This document shows, in pieces, positions 43,529 through 52,252 of a stretch of 64,000 bases of DNA. The first letter of the stretch is position 1. Each line of letters begins with the position of its first letter. Made by a program: the position numbers and the translations under genes. Location: contig NZ_JALGBX010000006.1 in the NCBI RefSeq assembly GCF_022808175.1, positions 186,001 to 250,000 on the forward strand. The letters are read 5' to 3'. The stretch comes from Streptomyces sp. AP-93 (GTDB lineage: Bacteria; Actinomycetota; Actinomycetes; Streptomycetales; Streptomycetaceae). The notes under the pieces are model-generated. The model was not told the origin of the DNA and made no database searches. It was given only the letters and a program-made list of their open reading frames with translations.

Positions 43529-44470
43529 TCAGGGGCGTGTGGCGCCGTAGTAGTCCCGTTCGGGCATCGCGGAAGAGAGGGGCACGACCTCGACAAATTT
43601 TCCGGTGCGGGGGGCATGGAGCACGTTCCCGTCGCCGGCGTACATGGCGACGTGGTAGATGGAGTTTGTGCTGCCGTGGGACCAGAACAGGAGGTCTCCG
43701 GGCTGGAGTTGGTCGCGACTGACGGGGTGGTGCGAGGTTGCGCGGTACTGGCGGTCGGCTACGCGCGGCAGCTGTATGGCGGACCAGTACGCGTACTGGA
43801 CGAGGCTGCTGCAATCGAAGCCCACCGTGACGGACGCGGAGCAGGAGCCGTTGAGGTAGCCGTTGGTGCCGTCGCAGAAGCCCAAGCCGGGGCCGGCGGG
43901 TGTGCCGCCGCCCCATGAGTAGGGGGTTCCTATCCGGCCGGCCGCTTTACGCAGGGCGTCGGGGCCGCTTCCGGTGCCGGGGATTTCGATCTGCCCGGGG
44001 CCCTGGAAGCGGGGGAGGTCGGCGAGGATGCTGCGGACGTAGTTGTACGTCTCGCCGCCGGAGAAGGACTTGGGCGGGACTCCCTTGTACTTGTCGACGC
44101 GTCCCCATCCGGCGTTGTAGCCGGCGAGGGCGAGGGCACGGGGTTCGTCACTGTATCCGGAGCTCTTTCCCTGCTTGATCAGGGAGCACATGAAGCGGCC
44201 CTGTGCCATGACGGCGTCGCCTATGTCCCAGGGGGAGGCCTCGCCGTTCTTGTCGGAGTCGCGTCCCCAGGTGGCCCAGGTGCCGGGCATGAACTGGGCG
44301 GGGCCTTGGGCTCCGACGTGGCTGGTGGCCTCACCTCGGCTGGTCTTGAATTTCGATTCGGCCCACAGCTGGGAGGCGAGGAGAGCCGGGGTGATCTCGG
44401 GCTCCGAGCATGATTCGTCTTCGGCGCGGGGCGACGGCGTGTCGTGGTAGACCGGGCCCGCGCCGCGTTC
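43529..44470 (-). CDS. Lytic transglycosylase plus NlpC/P60 peptidase, N-terminally truncated
   Basis: About 310 residues of a bifunctional cell-wall hydrolase of the kind encoded by conjugative elements. The transglycosylase part has PALLASQLWAESKF (catalytic Glu), GAQGPAQFMPGTWATWG and LALAGYNAGWGRV; the peptidase part has FDCSSLVQYAYW (Cys), GDLLFWSHG and YHVAMYAGDGNVLHAP (His). Such enzymes open peptidoglycan for DNA transfer. The usual N-terminal membrane helix is missing: upstream of about 44450 the frame runs antiparallel-out-of-frame into another gene and has no plausible start. It is probably not expressed in functional form. Confidence 0.75.
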   Translation of the reverse strand, partial: ERGAGPVYHDTPSPRAEDESCSEPEITPALLASQLWAESKFKTSRGEATSHVGAQGPAQFMPGTWATWGRDSDKNGEASPWDIGDAVMAQGRFMCSLIKQGKSSGYSDEPRALALAGYNAGWGRVDKYKGVPPKSFSGGETYNYVRSILADLPRFQGPGQIEIPGTGSGPDALRKAAGRIGTPYSWGGGTPAGPGLGFCDGTNGYLNGSCSASVTVGFDCSSLVQYAYWSAIQLPRVADRQYRATSHHPVSRDQLQPGDLLFWSHGSTNSIYHVAMYAGDGNVLHAPRTGKFVEVVPLSSAMPERDYYGATRP

Positions 44471-47400
44471 GCGTCGGGCCGCCGGGTCCCGACCGAGCCT
44501 ACGGAGGGTCGTGTGCCCTTCTGGTCGTCCCCGTGTTGGCGAGCAGCCGTGACGGAGTCGCTGCTGTGGATGATCCAGTCGGTGGGGCGGAAGTGAGAGG
44601 AGAGGGTACGGCCGAGCTGGGTCGCGTCGAAGGGGCCGCTGGACTCGAAGACCCCCAGGGACATCGGCCTGCCCAGCGTCATCTCCCACCTGCCCGCCCA
44701 CTCGGCCAGCGCAGGGAAGGCTTCCATCACCGTCTGCTTCTCGAGGTACCCGTGCCCGCCCATGAAGTCGCCCGGATACCGGTCGGAGTGGTGGGCGTTC
44801 CAGTGTTCACGTGCGGCCCGGACGATCGCTGTGCTGTTGATGTCAAGGTCGAAGTCGCTGGGCTCAGGTTCGGCGCCGAGGCGCCACATCAAGTCGTAGG
44901 GGCGGCGCACAGGCCGGTCCTCGTTGCCGCCGAGCCATTCCCGGAGGCGTTGCGCCGCCTCCGGATTGACGGCCGCCAGATCCTCCTCGCGAGGCAGTGT
45001 CTTGTGAAGGCCGGAGAAGAAGTCTGCGCCGGTGCCCTTGAGACGGATGTCGACTTGGGACGCCTCGATGCCGTCCTGCCCCAGTGCCTCCAGCATCTCC
45101 GTGCGGAACCCTTGGTAGAGCTCCGGTGTCATCCCCATGGGAGCCTCACCACTGAGCAGCCATTTGACCTGGACCGGGTTGATGCCGAGGAAGTCCAGGT
45201 CGCGCTGGGTGATGGCGTAGCCGGAGTCGTCGCGGGGCCACCACTCCGGGAACTCCTCCTCGCCCTCCAGTATCCGGGCGATCCGGCTGTCGAACGGATC
45301 GGCGGGATCGAGTTCCGCCGTGATCGTAAGAGGCTGCCACTGGGAGCCGGGTTCATCGGGGACCTGGGCTGTGCTCTCCTGCACGGTGTTCTCCGGCTCC
45401 TCGGCGCCGGCCAGAACGGGGGCACCGAGGGCGACGCTGCTCGCCGCTGTCTGTTCCATGGCAGGGGCCGGGGAGCCAGCGGCGAAGACCCCGTCGAGCG
45501 TGACCAGGCTGTCGCCCGGCAGCGTGACCCACTCCTTCTGCCCGAAATAGCCCATCCCTGTCACGGGGAGGGACAGGATGTCCTCGGCGGGCTTGAGGTC
45601 GGCCAGGACCACGCCGCCCCCGCCACGCTGCTCCAGCCAGTCGGCCACGATCTGACGGTCTGCGGACCAGCTCGCCAGCGGCCTCTGGCGGGCCTCGAAG
45701 GTTTCCCCGACGTCCAGGCCCGCCCATTCCGGCTGTCCGGCTCCCTCCGGCCAGCTCATCGCCCGGTAGGACATCACTTCGGTGACGCCGTGTGCGGCGA
45801 GGACCTCCTGGGTCATCTCGTACTGGGTGCGCAGGAACTCCCGCAGCGCGTCGCGGTTGTAACTGAGTTCGCGGTCGACGGAGAAGCGGGTCTTGGGGTC
45901 CATCCGCCATTCCAGCACCTCGGTGAGGCCGAACTCCTCACGGGTGGCCTGCTGCAGCGCGAGCACGCGTACGTTGTTGTTGGAGCCGTACGACCATGAC
46001 CCCATCAGCTCGCTGACCGCGATCATGCGGACCAGGGTGTCGGCCTGCGGGCCGTCCATGGGCACCACCATGTCCGGGGCGTGCCGGGGATTGCCAGGGT
46101 CGAGTTCGTCGACGTGAAGGACGTCGGCCCCCATGGAGGAGTACTGCTCGTTGTGCGGGACCAGCACGTAGCTGCCGTCGCCCAGATGGTCCGCCATGTC
46201 GTTGCCGATGTTCAGGCCCATCGCCGCGAGGACGAGCTCGGGCGTGGACGATCGCATCCGCTCGGCGATGGCCCGGATCGCGATGGTCTTGGCCTGGGGT
46301 GTGCTGTTGATCCGGCCGTTGTCGGTCAGCAGCGCCTCGCCGACCCGGAGCCGGTCGGCCCGTTCCTGCGAGCCCAGTGGCGGGGGCAGCGGGTGGTGTC
46401 GCTCCGGTGCCAGCACGGGCAGTGCGACGTGGTGACCCGGCGGCCGGGGCAGCAGCGCCCCAGTACCAGTCGCGTGTTCAGCAACCTGGCCGAACCGTTC
46501 CATGACCGTGTCATGGAGCTCGGGCCGGGCAACGTGCTCGAACAGGGGCCGCAGACCGTCGAGGTGCCGGCGCATGATCTCGATGTCGCCGGGGGGAACC
46601 GGATTGTCCACCCAGGAGAACACGTGCGGCTCGGCCTGTCGGAAGAAGGTGGTGACGAACGGGTTCGACGGGTCCGGGACGAGGCCGCGGGACATGACAC
46701 CGTCCACGACCGTGAGCAGGCTCTGCTGCTCTCCGAGTGCCAGTTGGGCGATGGTGAAGCCCTGGGTTGCGGTCAGGGCGTGGTGCAGGCCGAGGAACAC
46801 GCCGTCACGGGTCCTTGCCGCCCCTCGGTCCGCCAGATCGGCCAGGTCCTGGTGGCGGGTGGAGGCCTGCTCACCAGGCATGTGATCGGTGTAGACCGTA
46901 CGCGGGCCGATCGGGTGGGACAGCGGAACGCGAGAGCCCACTGCGCGGCCGATGTAGGCGTCGAGGAGCCTGTTCACCAGGTCCTCGGCCCGCGCATGCT
47001 CCTCGTAGACGGCCTGGGTGCCGTCGTCGAAGGTGGCCAGCTCTCTTTCTGTGATCCCAGCGCCGTCGCCGAGCGCCTCGCGGGCGATCACGTGTGCGCC
47101 AGTAACGGGGTGCGCGGGCAGCGACGTGACCTCGGTCGACGCGGTCCCGGGCGTGGACGGCTCACCGTTCAGAACTGAGTCGAGCGCAGTGCGGACCTTG
47201 GGCCAACTCGCGGCGAAGCCGGGATGGAGGTTGATGTCCGGGACCTGGGAAAGGGGGATCCAGGCCAGGGCCAGGGACTCGCCTTCGACAGGCTGGACAG
47301 TCATTCGCTGGTCGACCGAAACGATCACGGTGTCATACGACCAGCCGCCGTGGTCGTCCCGTACGACTCGCTCTACGCGGGCCCGGGCGGGATCGAAGTC

Positions 47401-47706
47401 GCTCTCCTCAACTGCTTCACGGATCGCGGCCTCGGCTGCGGACTCGTTGCTGTCGCGGGCGCCTCCGAGCAGCGACCACGTCTCCCCGTGGTCGGTGTCC
47501 GTGTCCCTGTGGTGCAGGAGCACGTACCCCTCGCCGTCCGTGCCGCGGTGGACGGGCAGCAGCCCGGCGGCACCGAACCGGCCCCAGTGTCCATGGCCCT
47601 GAGCACAGTTCACCCAGCCGTCACCCGCCATCGCGGGCAGCGTGGTGGTTCCGGCGTCTGTCCCCGACGTCTCACTGCCCAACTGCTCACTCATCGCAGC
47701 CCCCAT
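44221..47706 (-). CDS. Multidomain protein: NUDIX, ADP-ribosyltransferase-like and nucleotidyltransferase-like parts
   Basis: An open frame of 1,161 codons. Residues about 25-175 are a NUDIX hydrolase: the box GGARDSNESAAEAAIREAVE runs into ES with the Gx5Ex7REUxEE spacing. Around residues 600-740 lies an ADP-ribosyltransferase-like domain in R-S-E order: MSYRAMSW, LASWSAD and GYFGQKEWVTLPG (a QxE). Around 880-1040, DIRLKGTGADFFSG and SDFDLDINS suggest a nucleotidyltransferase-type fold. The middle (about 200-560) is unassigned. The last ~110 codons, after roughly 44550, lie over the NlpC gene in a different frame and are Arg/Pro-rich, so the natural C-terminus is lost. ATG 47706 or 47694 may be the start. 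Possibly an effector. Confidence 0.65.
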   Translation of the reverse strand: MGAAMSEQLGSETSGTDAGTTTLPAMAGDGWVNCAQGHGHWGRFGAAGLLPVHRGTDGEGYVLLHHRDTDTDHGETWSLLGGARDSNESAAEAAIREAVEESDFDPARARVERVVRDDHGGWSYDTVIVSVDQRMTVQPVEGESLALAWIPLSQVPDINLHPGFAASWPKVRTALDSVLNGEPSTPGTASTEVTSLPAHPVTGAHVIAREALGDGAGITERELATFDDGTQAVYEEHARAEDLVNRLLDAYIGRAVGSRVPLSHPIGPRTVYTDHMPGEQASTRHQDLADLADRGAARTRDGVFLGLHHALTATQGFTIAQLALGEQQSLLTVVDGVMSRGLVPDPSNPFVTTFFRQAEPHVFSWVDNPVPPGDIEIMRRHLDGLRPLFEHVARPELHDTVMERFGQVAEHATGTGALLPRPPGHHVALPVLAPERHHPLPPPLGSQERADRLRVGEALLTDNGRINSTPQAKTIAIRAIAERMRSSTPELVLAAMGLNIGNDMADHLGDGSYVLVPHNEQYSSMGADVLHVDELDPGNPRHAPDMVVPMDGPQADTLVRMIAVSELMGSWSYGSNNNVRVLALQQATREEFGLTEVLEWRMDPKTRFSVDRELSYNRDALREFLRTQYEMTQEVLAAHGVTEVMSYRAMSWPEGAGQPEWAGLDVGETFEARQRPLASWSADRQIVADWLEQRGGGGVVLADLKPAEDILSLPVTGMGYFGQKEWVTLPGDSLVTLDGVFAAGSPAPAMEQTAASSVALGAPVLAGAEEPENTVQESTAQVPDEPGSQWQPLTITAELDPADPFDSRIARILEGEEEFPEWWPRDDSGYAITQRDLDFLGINPVQVKWLLSGEAPMGMTPELYQGFRTEMLEALGQDGIEASQVDIRLKGTGADFFSGLHKTLPREEDLAAVNPEAAQRLREWLGGNEDRPVRRPYDLMWRLGAEPEPSDFDLDINSTAIVRAAREHWNAHHSDRYPGDFMGGHGYLEKQTVMEAFPALAEWAGRWEMTLGRPMSLGVFESSGPFDATQLGRTLSSHFRPTDWIIHSSDSVTAARQHGDDQKGTRPSVGSVGTRRPDANAARARSTTTRRRPAPKTNHARSPRSPRLSSPPSCGPNRNSRPAEVRPPATSEPKAPPSSCPAPGPPGDATPTRTARPPPGT

Positions 47707-47769
47707 CCGCTCGTTTCGATACGTGGTGCCGTTGCTGCCCCCGTTGGGCCGTGGCCCTGCGCGGCGGGG

Positions 47770-48384
47770 TCATTCGCCGCGGAGAAACCCCTCGGCCTGG
47801 AGCCGCAGAGCCGTGGGAGCGGCGGACCAGGCCGGGGTCCGCATCAGCTCGCGCAGCTTGACCTCCTTGACCTCCCGCGGAGCGTCCGCACGCAGTCCGA
47901 CGTGGGGCCACACCCGGTCAAGGTCGTCGTATGGCAGGTCCCAGTGGGAGCCGAAGGCGGACTCGGCGTCGCCGGACGGTTCCACGGACGGGACCAGGAC
48001 CTCGTCGGCGGTGGCGGCGGGGGTGATCTCGACGATGGTGAGGCCGAGCCGGTCGATGGCCGCGCGGAACAGGGCACGGTGGTCTTCGACGGTGCCGGCG
48101 GAGGGCCGTTCTCCCGGGTAGAACAAGGTGAACGCCCAGCCGGACTCGCCGATCCGGGCCACGTCCAGGACGAGGCGGGTGCCGTTGTCATCGGTGAAGG
48201 AGCGGTGCGCGATGCTCTCCGCCGCTCCGGGCCCCTCGGTACGGGGCGTCGCGTCGAGCCGGAACGTTCCGAGCAGCCAACGCTGCTGGTCGGATGTCAG
48301 CTCCCCGTGGGAGAGCGCGTGGAGCGCGGGCCACAGCATGATGAAGGGTCCCTTCTGGGGGTCGACGGCAACGTGAGGTTTCAT
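47770..48384 (-). CDS. Hypothetical protein coupled to the PHP gene
   Basis: A 204-residue soluble protein, family not recognised, beginning MKPHVAVDPQKGPFIMLWPA. It has no membrane segment or obvious catalytic motif; strands such as GTRLVLDVARIGESGWAFTLFY alternate with helices. Its ATG overlaps the stop of the upstream PHP gene at ATGA (48381-48384). It is followed 64 bases later by the NUDIX/ART protein gene in the same orientation, so the three could be one transcript. Confidence 0.7.
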   Translation of the reverse strand: MKPHVAVDPQKGPFIMLWPALHALSHGELTSDQQRWLLGTFRLDATPRTEGPGAAESIAHRSFTDDNGTRLVLDVARIGESGWAFTLFYPGERPSAGTVEDHRALFRAAIDRLGLTIVEITPAATADEVLVPSVEPSGDAESAFGSHWDLPYDDLDRVWPHVGLRADAPREVKEVKLRELMRTPAWSAAPTALRLQAEGFLRGE

Positions 48385-49325
48385 GATCGCTGCTGCATCC
48401 GGGCCGGGGCAGCCGAATTTGCTGTGAGATGGATCGGATTGCTCCAGGCCCGTCCTCCGGCGGCGTCTTCGACGGTGACCCGGCAGAACCCCTGCCCGAA
48501 CATGGCCACGGGCAGGGAGCACTCCGTCAGCGCCTCGCCCTCGACGACCTGGAGGCCCGGAGCGCCACCGGTGATCAGTATTTTGCTCACGGGCGAGGAG
48601 CGCACCGTGATCAGGCCGTCGTCGAGCCTGATGTCGTGCAGCTCGGGACCAGTGCTGGAGTAGTAGCGACCGGCCTTCAGGGCCGACAGGAGTGCTTCCG
48701 GGTCGAGGGACTCGGCGCGCACCTGGACCCAGGCCACGCAGCCAGGCGGATCCTGGGGCTGGAAGTGCGCGTCGTCGGCGGCGTACGCGTTCAGCCGGTG
48801 TCCACGGTTGAGGAGGACGTCGGTCAGGTGCCAGCTGTCGCCCCGGTGCTCGCGCTCCGCGAGCGCGTTGTACACCTCGACTGCGTGGGCGGCGTCCAGA
48901 CTCTCGGCATCGGCGGTGGTGAGCAGCGAAGCCGCCGGGTGGGCCATGCCGATGAACGCACCCGCCGCCCGTGCCCGGCGCGCCAGCTCCGGTCCGCTCT
49001 CGCCCGGCTCGGGCGGTGCGAAGCCGAGGGGCAGCCCCACCGCGACGATGTGCCACTTCGGCCCGGCCTCGGTACGCGGGGCGTGCAGCTCGGCTCCCAG
49101 CAGTGTGGTGAATCCCGGTGTACGCAGCTGCCGGGTGTCCGTCAGCGGGAATCCGTACTCGGCCCGGAAGTGATCGGTGACGGCCAGGAAGTCGTAGCCG
49201 GCCTCCTGATAGCGCTGCGCCACTTCCGCGGGTGAGAGCGCCCCGTCGGACTCGTTGGAATGGGTGTGCAGGTTCCCGCGCCAGAACCGGCCGGGCTGAT
49301 CGAACGGCAGATCCGTCATGAGCAT
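48381..49325 (-). CDS. PHP-domain phosphoesterase
   Basis: A 314-residue PHP-family metal-dependent hydrolase. Metal ligands are visible in GNLHTHSNESDG near residue 22, FLAVTDHF near 50, GAELHAP near 80, GMAHPAA near 125 and NAYAADDAHF near 175. A C-terminal domain of about 110 residues is beta-rich. PHP enzymes of this type hydrolyse phosphoesters of sugars or nucleotides. ATG 49325 is supported by CGAGGTG upstream; ATG 49319 is the alternative. The stop overlaps the following gene. Confidence 0.85.
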   Translation of the reverse strand: MLMTDLPFDQPGRFWRGNLHTHSNESDGALSPAEVAQRYQEAGYDFLAVTDHFRAEYGFPLTDTRQLRTPGFTTLLGAELHAPRTEAGPKWHIVAVGLPLGFAPPEPGESGPELARRARAAGAFIGMAHPAASLLTTADAESLDAAHAVEVYNALAEREHRGDSWHLTDVLLNRGHRLNAYAADDAHFQPQDPPGCVAWVQVRAESLDPEALLSALKAGRYYSSTGPELHDIRLDDGLITVRSSPVSKILITGGAPGLQVVEGEALTECSLPVAMFGQGFCRVTVEDAAGGRAWSNPIHLTANSAAPARMQQRS

Positions 49326-49559
49326 GAGTCGTCGCACCTCGGGGGTTGGGGACAGGGAGAAGATCGGGCCTGATGGCGGGGACTGGCGGGCAGTGACCGT
49401 TTCGAGGTTCCTGAGCCGGTCGACTTCGGCCAGGGCCGCCGTGTGCAGGTGCACCGCCCAGCTGCGGGTGCCGGGTGCGGCTCCGTGCCCGTGATCCTGG
49501 CGGCGTCCGGCGGCCCGGCCGGCGGATGGCTGGTGCTCAACTGGTTTGCCCTCCTTCGG

Positions 49560-49889
49560 TCAGTCGATGGGCTCGGCGGCGTAGGTGCCGTCGCCGAGCG
49601 GGACGTCGGTGAGCTCGAAGCGCTGCGTGCGTCCGTCGATGTGGTGGGTGATGACGGTGCCGCTGGGCCGGGTGGTGTCGTACTGGCCCGGGCCGCAGGT
49701 GCGCAGCAGGGTGTACCGGCGGAGCGTGCGTGCGCACTCCAACGGGGCAGCTGACGCGAGATCTTGACCGGCTGCGGTCCAGCGGTTCAGCAGTCGGCGG
49801 GGGACGGTGGCGGCTCCGGCCAGCAGTGCGGTGGAGCAGGTGGTGATGAGAGCGCCGGACAGGATCTCGGTGAACAGTTCGGGTAACAC
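49560..49889 (-). CDS. Small hypothetical protein, TTA as second codon
   Basis: A 109-residue protein: an N-terminal hydrophobic segment (FTEILSGALITTCSTALLAG) and a soluble tail ending with strands around YDTTRPSGTVITHHIDGR. GTG 49889 has GAAAGG upstream. The second codon is TTA, the rare leucine codon read by the bldA tRNA in Streptomyces, which would restrict translation to late growth. Function unknown. Confidence 0.65.
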   Translation of the reverse strand: MLPELFTEILSGALITTCSTALLAGAATVPRRLLNRWTAAGQDLASAAPLECARTLRRYTLLRTCGPGQYDTTRPSGTVITHHIDGRTQRFELTDVPLGDGTYAAEPID

Positions 49890-49978
49890 GAGGGGCCTTT
49901 CGCGGTCGGTGTGGTCCGCTCGTCTAGCGGGCCGCGCCGACTGTGGAGGACGGCGGGGTTAGCCGCGCAACCCCCTTC

Positions 49979-50533
49979 TCACCCGGGCTCTTGGCCGGGA
50001 TCGTCGAACATGACGCGGGGTACGTCGTCATCGGGTCCCCAGCCCGGGGGCGGGTCGAACGCGGACGGCACGTCGTCGCTGCCCCATGAGACCGGGGTGG
50101 GGGCAACACCCAGGCGGGCGAAGGCGTCTCGGAAGACCGGGACGTGCTCCCGATCCATCTGGTAGGCGATGTTCTTGTGCCAGCTGGGGTTGTCCGGGTC
50201 CCATACCGGGCTGATCGGCGCGCTGATCCCCTCGGGCCACCAGCCCTCGCGGACTCCGCGCGGGATCGTGCGGGACAGGGCGACGGTCGGGCCGTTGAGC
50301 TTGCCGATCGTGCTGCGCAGCCGGTCGGCGTCGATGTGGCCGTTTCCGTCGATGACGACCATCTCGGCGAACCGGCGGGCGCCGGCGGTCAGGGCGCGGA
50401 GGTAGCGCTCGGCCCGGTCGGCGGTCCAGCCGGTGTTGACGGTCGTGATAGTGAGCTCGGCCCGGTGCGCGGCGGCGAGGGCGACGAGTTTCTCGGCGAA
50501 GGCCTCGTCCACGCCCTCGATGGTGATCTTCAT
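49979..50533 (-). CDS. Hypothetical protein
   Basis: A 184-residue soluble protein not assigned to a family. The N-terminal MKITIEGVDEAFAEKLVALAAAH is a strand followed by a helix, and RTIPRGVREGWWPEGISAPI and an acidic Pro-rich tail (DDVPSAFDPPPGWGPDDDVP) are distinctive. AGCCGCC precedes the ATG; no operon partner is closer than 90 bases. Confidence 0.65.
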   Translation of the reverse strand: MKITIEGVDEAFAEKLVALAAAHRAELTITTVNTGWTADRAERYLRALTAGARRFAEMVVIDGNGHIDADRLRSTIGKLNGPTVALSRTIPRGVREGWWPEGISAPISPVWDPDNPSWHKNIAYQMDREHVPVFRDAFARLGVAPTPVSWGSDDVPSAFDPPPGWGPDDDVPRVMFDDPGQEPG

Positions 50534-50724
50534 GGCGGCTCCGGCAGATTCTTACCCGGTTCTCCGGGTTCTTCATGTCAAGTATGGCCCGCCACGCCTC
50601 GCTCCGGTGCGGAATTTGGAGAATCCAGCGAGATTTCTCCATCGGATCTGGCGATGAGGCGCGGCACGCTTATCGCCTCGGATAAGGTCGAGGCGCTCTT
50701 GCGGACCGGTCCTACGCTGGAGGC

Positions 50725-51375
50725 ATGGCCACCGATCCCTTGCTGAGACAAGGCCCCGACTCGACGGATCTGGTCCTGCGCGTCGGCCCGGCCGGGCCGA
50801 CGTGGAACGCGCTGACCTCGGCGGGGCCGGCGCTGTTCACTCCGCTCGCTCTGGGCGTGCCGACCCTGCTCGTCGCCTTCTGGATGGCGCTGGCCGGGGC
50901 GCGGGCGTCGACCGTGTTCGTGGTGGTGGGGGTGATCGCCGGGCTGGAGTACCTGATCGGCTGGCTGGCGCTGGCTTTTCCCCGGGCCCGGGACATCCTG
51001 CGGGTGGAGTTCGCGCCGGCCGGGGTGCCCGCGTCTCTGCGGTTGGTCCGGGCCGCCGGGCCGGACGACTGGCTGCCCGTCAAGACCCTGCGCGAGGTGC
51101 GGCTGACGCACAAGGTGGTGGAGCCGCACCAGGGGGACTACAAGCCGGCCGTCTCCACGCTCGCGCTGGAACTCGTCCTGCGGGGCGTCCGGGAGCGGCT
51201 CGCGCTCCCGGACGGCGGCGACCCGCAGCGGCTCGCCGACGCGCTGAAGGCCCTGCTCGGCCCGGCTGGGGTAGTGGTGGAGCTGCGCACCGAGCGCAGC
51301 ACGCGCGATCGGCCGCAGCCCAACTCCGGCTGGACCTCCGGCGGTTCGGCCTCGGCTGGCTCGGGTGGCGGCTGA
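50725..51375 (+). CDS. Two-helix membrane protein
   Basis: A 216-residue protein: a cytosolic start (MATDPLLRQGPDSTDLVLRV), two membrane helices (LFTPLALGVPTLLVAFWMAL and ASTVFVVVGVIAGLEYLIGWL), then a soluble domain with LREVRLTHKVVEPHQGDYKP and a Gly/Ser tail. It resembles streptomycete membrane proteins encoded convergently with hrpB, which fits the hrpB remnant facing it here. Function unknown. Confidence 0.75.
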   Translation: MATDPLLRQGPDSTDLVLRVGPAGPTWNALTSAGPALFTPLALGVPTLLVAFWMALAGARASTVFVVVGVIAGLEYLIGWLALAFPRARDILRVEFAPAGVPASLRLVRAAGPDDWLPVKTLREVRLTHKVVEPHQGDYKPAVSTLALELVLRGVRERLALPDGGDPQRLADALKALLGPAGVVVELRTERSTRDRPQPNSGWTSGGSASAGSGGG

Positions 51376-51394
51376 CCCCGGGCTGCCCGTGGCG

Positions 51395-51718
51395 CTCCCC
51401 GGTTGGGCGTGTTGAGCCGCCGGGTCGGCTCGGCCGCAGCCGGGTCCTCCGGCCACGGGTGGCGGGGGTAGCGGCCGCGGAGCTCGGCCCGCACGGCGCG
51501 GTAGCCCTCGCGCCAGAACGACGCGAGGTCGCCGGTGACGGCGGCCGGGTGCCCAGCCGGGGAGAACAGGTGGACGGTCAGCGGGGCCCGCCCGTCCGCC
51601 AGCGCGAAGGCGGCAGACCAGCCGAACAACTCCTGCAGTTTCACCGCGAGTACGGGCCGCTCGCCGCTGTAGTCGACCCGGACCCGCGAGCCCGGCCATG
51701 GGGACCAGCCGGACAGTC
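51395..51718 (-). pseudogene. hrpB: C-terminal remnant of ATP-dependent RNA helicase HrpB
   Basis: The minus-strand frame reads SWPGSRVRVDYSGERPVLAV, KLQELFGWSAAFALADGRAP, SPAGHPAAVTGDLASFWREG and RAELRGRYPRHPWPEDP, the HrpB C-terminal domain. Nothing of the helicase core exists upstream of about 51718, where the sequence becomes unrelated. Only about 105 of some 800 residues remain. The tail past 51395 runs over the neighbouring gene. Confidence 0.75.
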
Positions 51719-52021
51719 AGTATCGGTGAGAACGATCATGATCGGTGGTGGCGGTCCGTCAATGCCCTCGCTCGGGTCGTGAGGCTCCTATCTTTTTCAT
51801 CGACGAGAAGACCGCGATTCGTTACGCGGCCTCCGCACGGCAACTCATGGAACAGTCAACCGAAGCCGATACCGTGGCTTCACCACGAACCCACGGGTTC
51901 ACCCCCTCGCAGCACGGCGACGAACCTCCGGGTTCCCACTGAAGACCCTTCAGTTTCCATGAACTCACGGGCATCTTGGGGTGCCGGTAAGAACCGTGTC
52001 ACCAGCCGCAAACGACGGTGA
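51719..52021. other. Unassigned sequence between remnants
   Basis: No gene is recognised. A short plus-strand frame (51788-51942) encodes IFFIDEKTAIRYAASARQLM and ends after GFTPSQHGDEPPGS; it looks coding but has no start or RBS and may be another fragment. Base composition is lower in G+C than the core genes. Confidence 0.4.
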
Positions 52022-52252
52022 TCAGTCCTCTGGCCTGGAGGCCCGGGGCAGTTCCGCCGTACTGGTCGTCTCGGCGAGTGCGAGGCGGCCGCCCTTCAGT
52101 TCGGGCACGTAGTTGTAGACGGTGTTGCGGGAGACGCCGAACAGCTTCTCGATCAAGGTCACGGTGCCCTCGGGGCGGGTGAGCGAATCAACGTCGATGG
52201 GCACGAACTGGTGGGGGGTTACGGCGGGAAGTGTAATCCCGGTCCCGGTCAT
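52022..52252 (-). CDS. Recombinase-type helix-turn-helix fragment
   Basis: A 76-residue frame from ATG 52252. TVTLIEKLFGVSRNTVYNYV with PEL is a helix-turn-helix like the C-terminal DNA-binding end of resolvase/invertase-type recombinases; the remainder (PHQFVPIDVDSLTRPEG before it and a Ser/Thr/Ala tail after it) is short. It may be a small regulator, or the last piece of a serine recombinase whose catalytic domain is gone. The frame upstream to about 52325 (LDDLVVSSAGDYVHGVFQED) also looks coding. Confidence 0.5.
   Translation of the reverse strand: MTGTGITLPAVTPHQFVPIDVDSLTRPEGTVTLIEKLFGVSRNTVYNYVPELKGGRLALAETTSTAELPRASRPED

Noticed and set aside
43262..43918. Plus-strand frame across the end of the NlpC gene
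   Set aside because: Low-complexity Arg/Gly translation and no start signal; the minus-strand peptidase motifs are clear.
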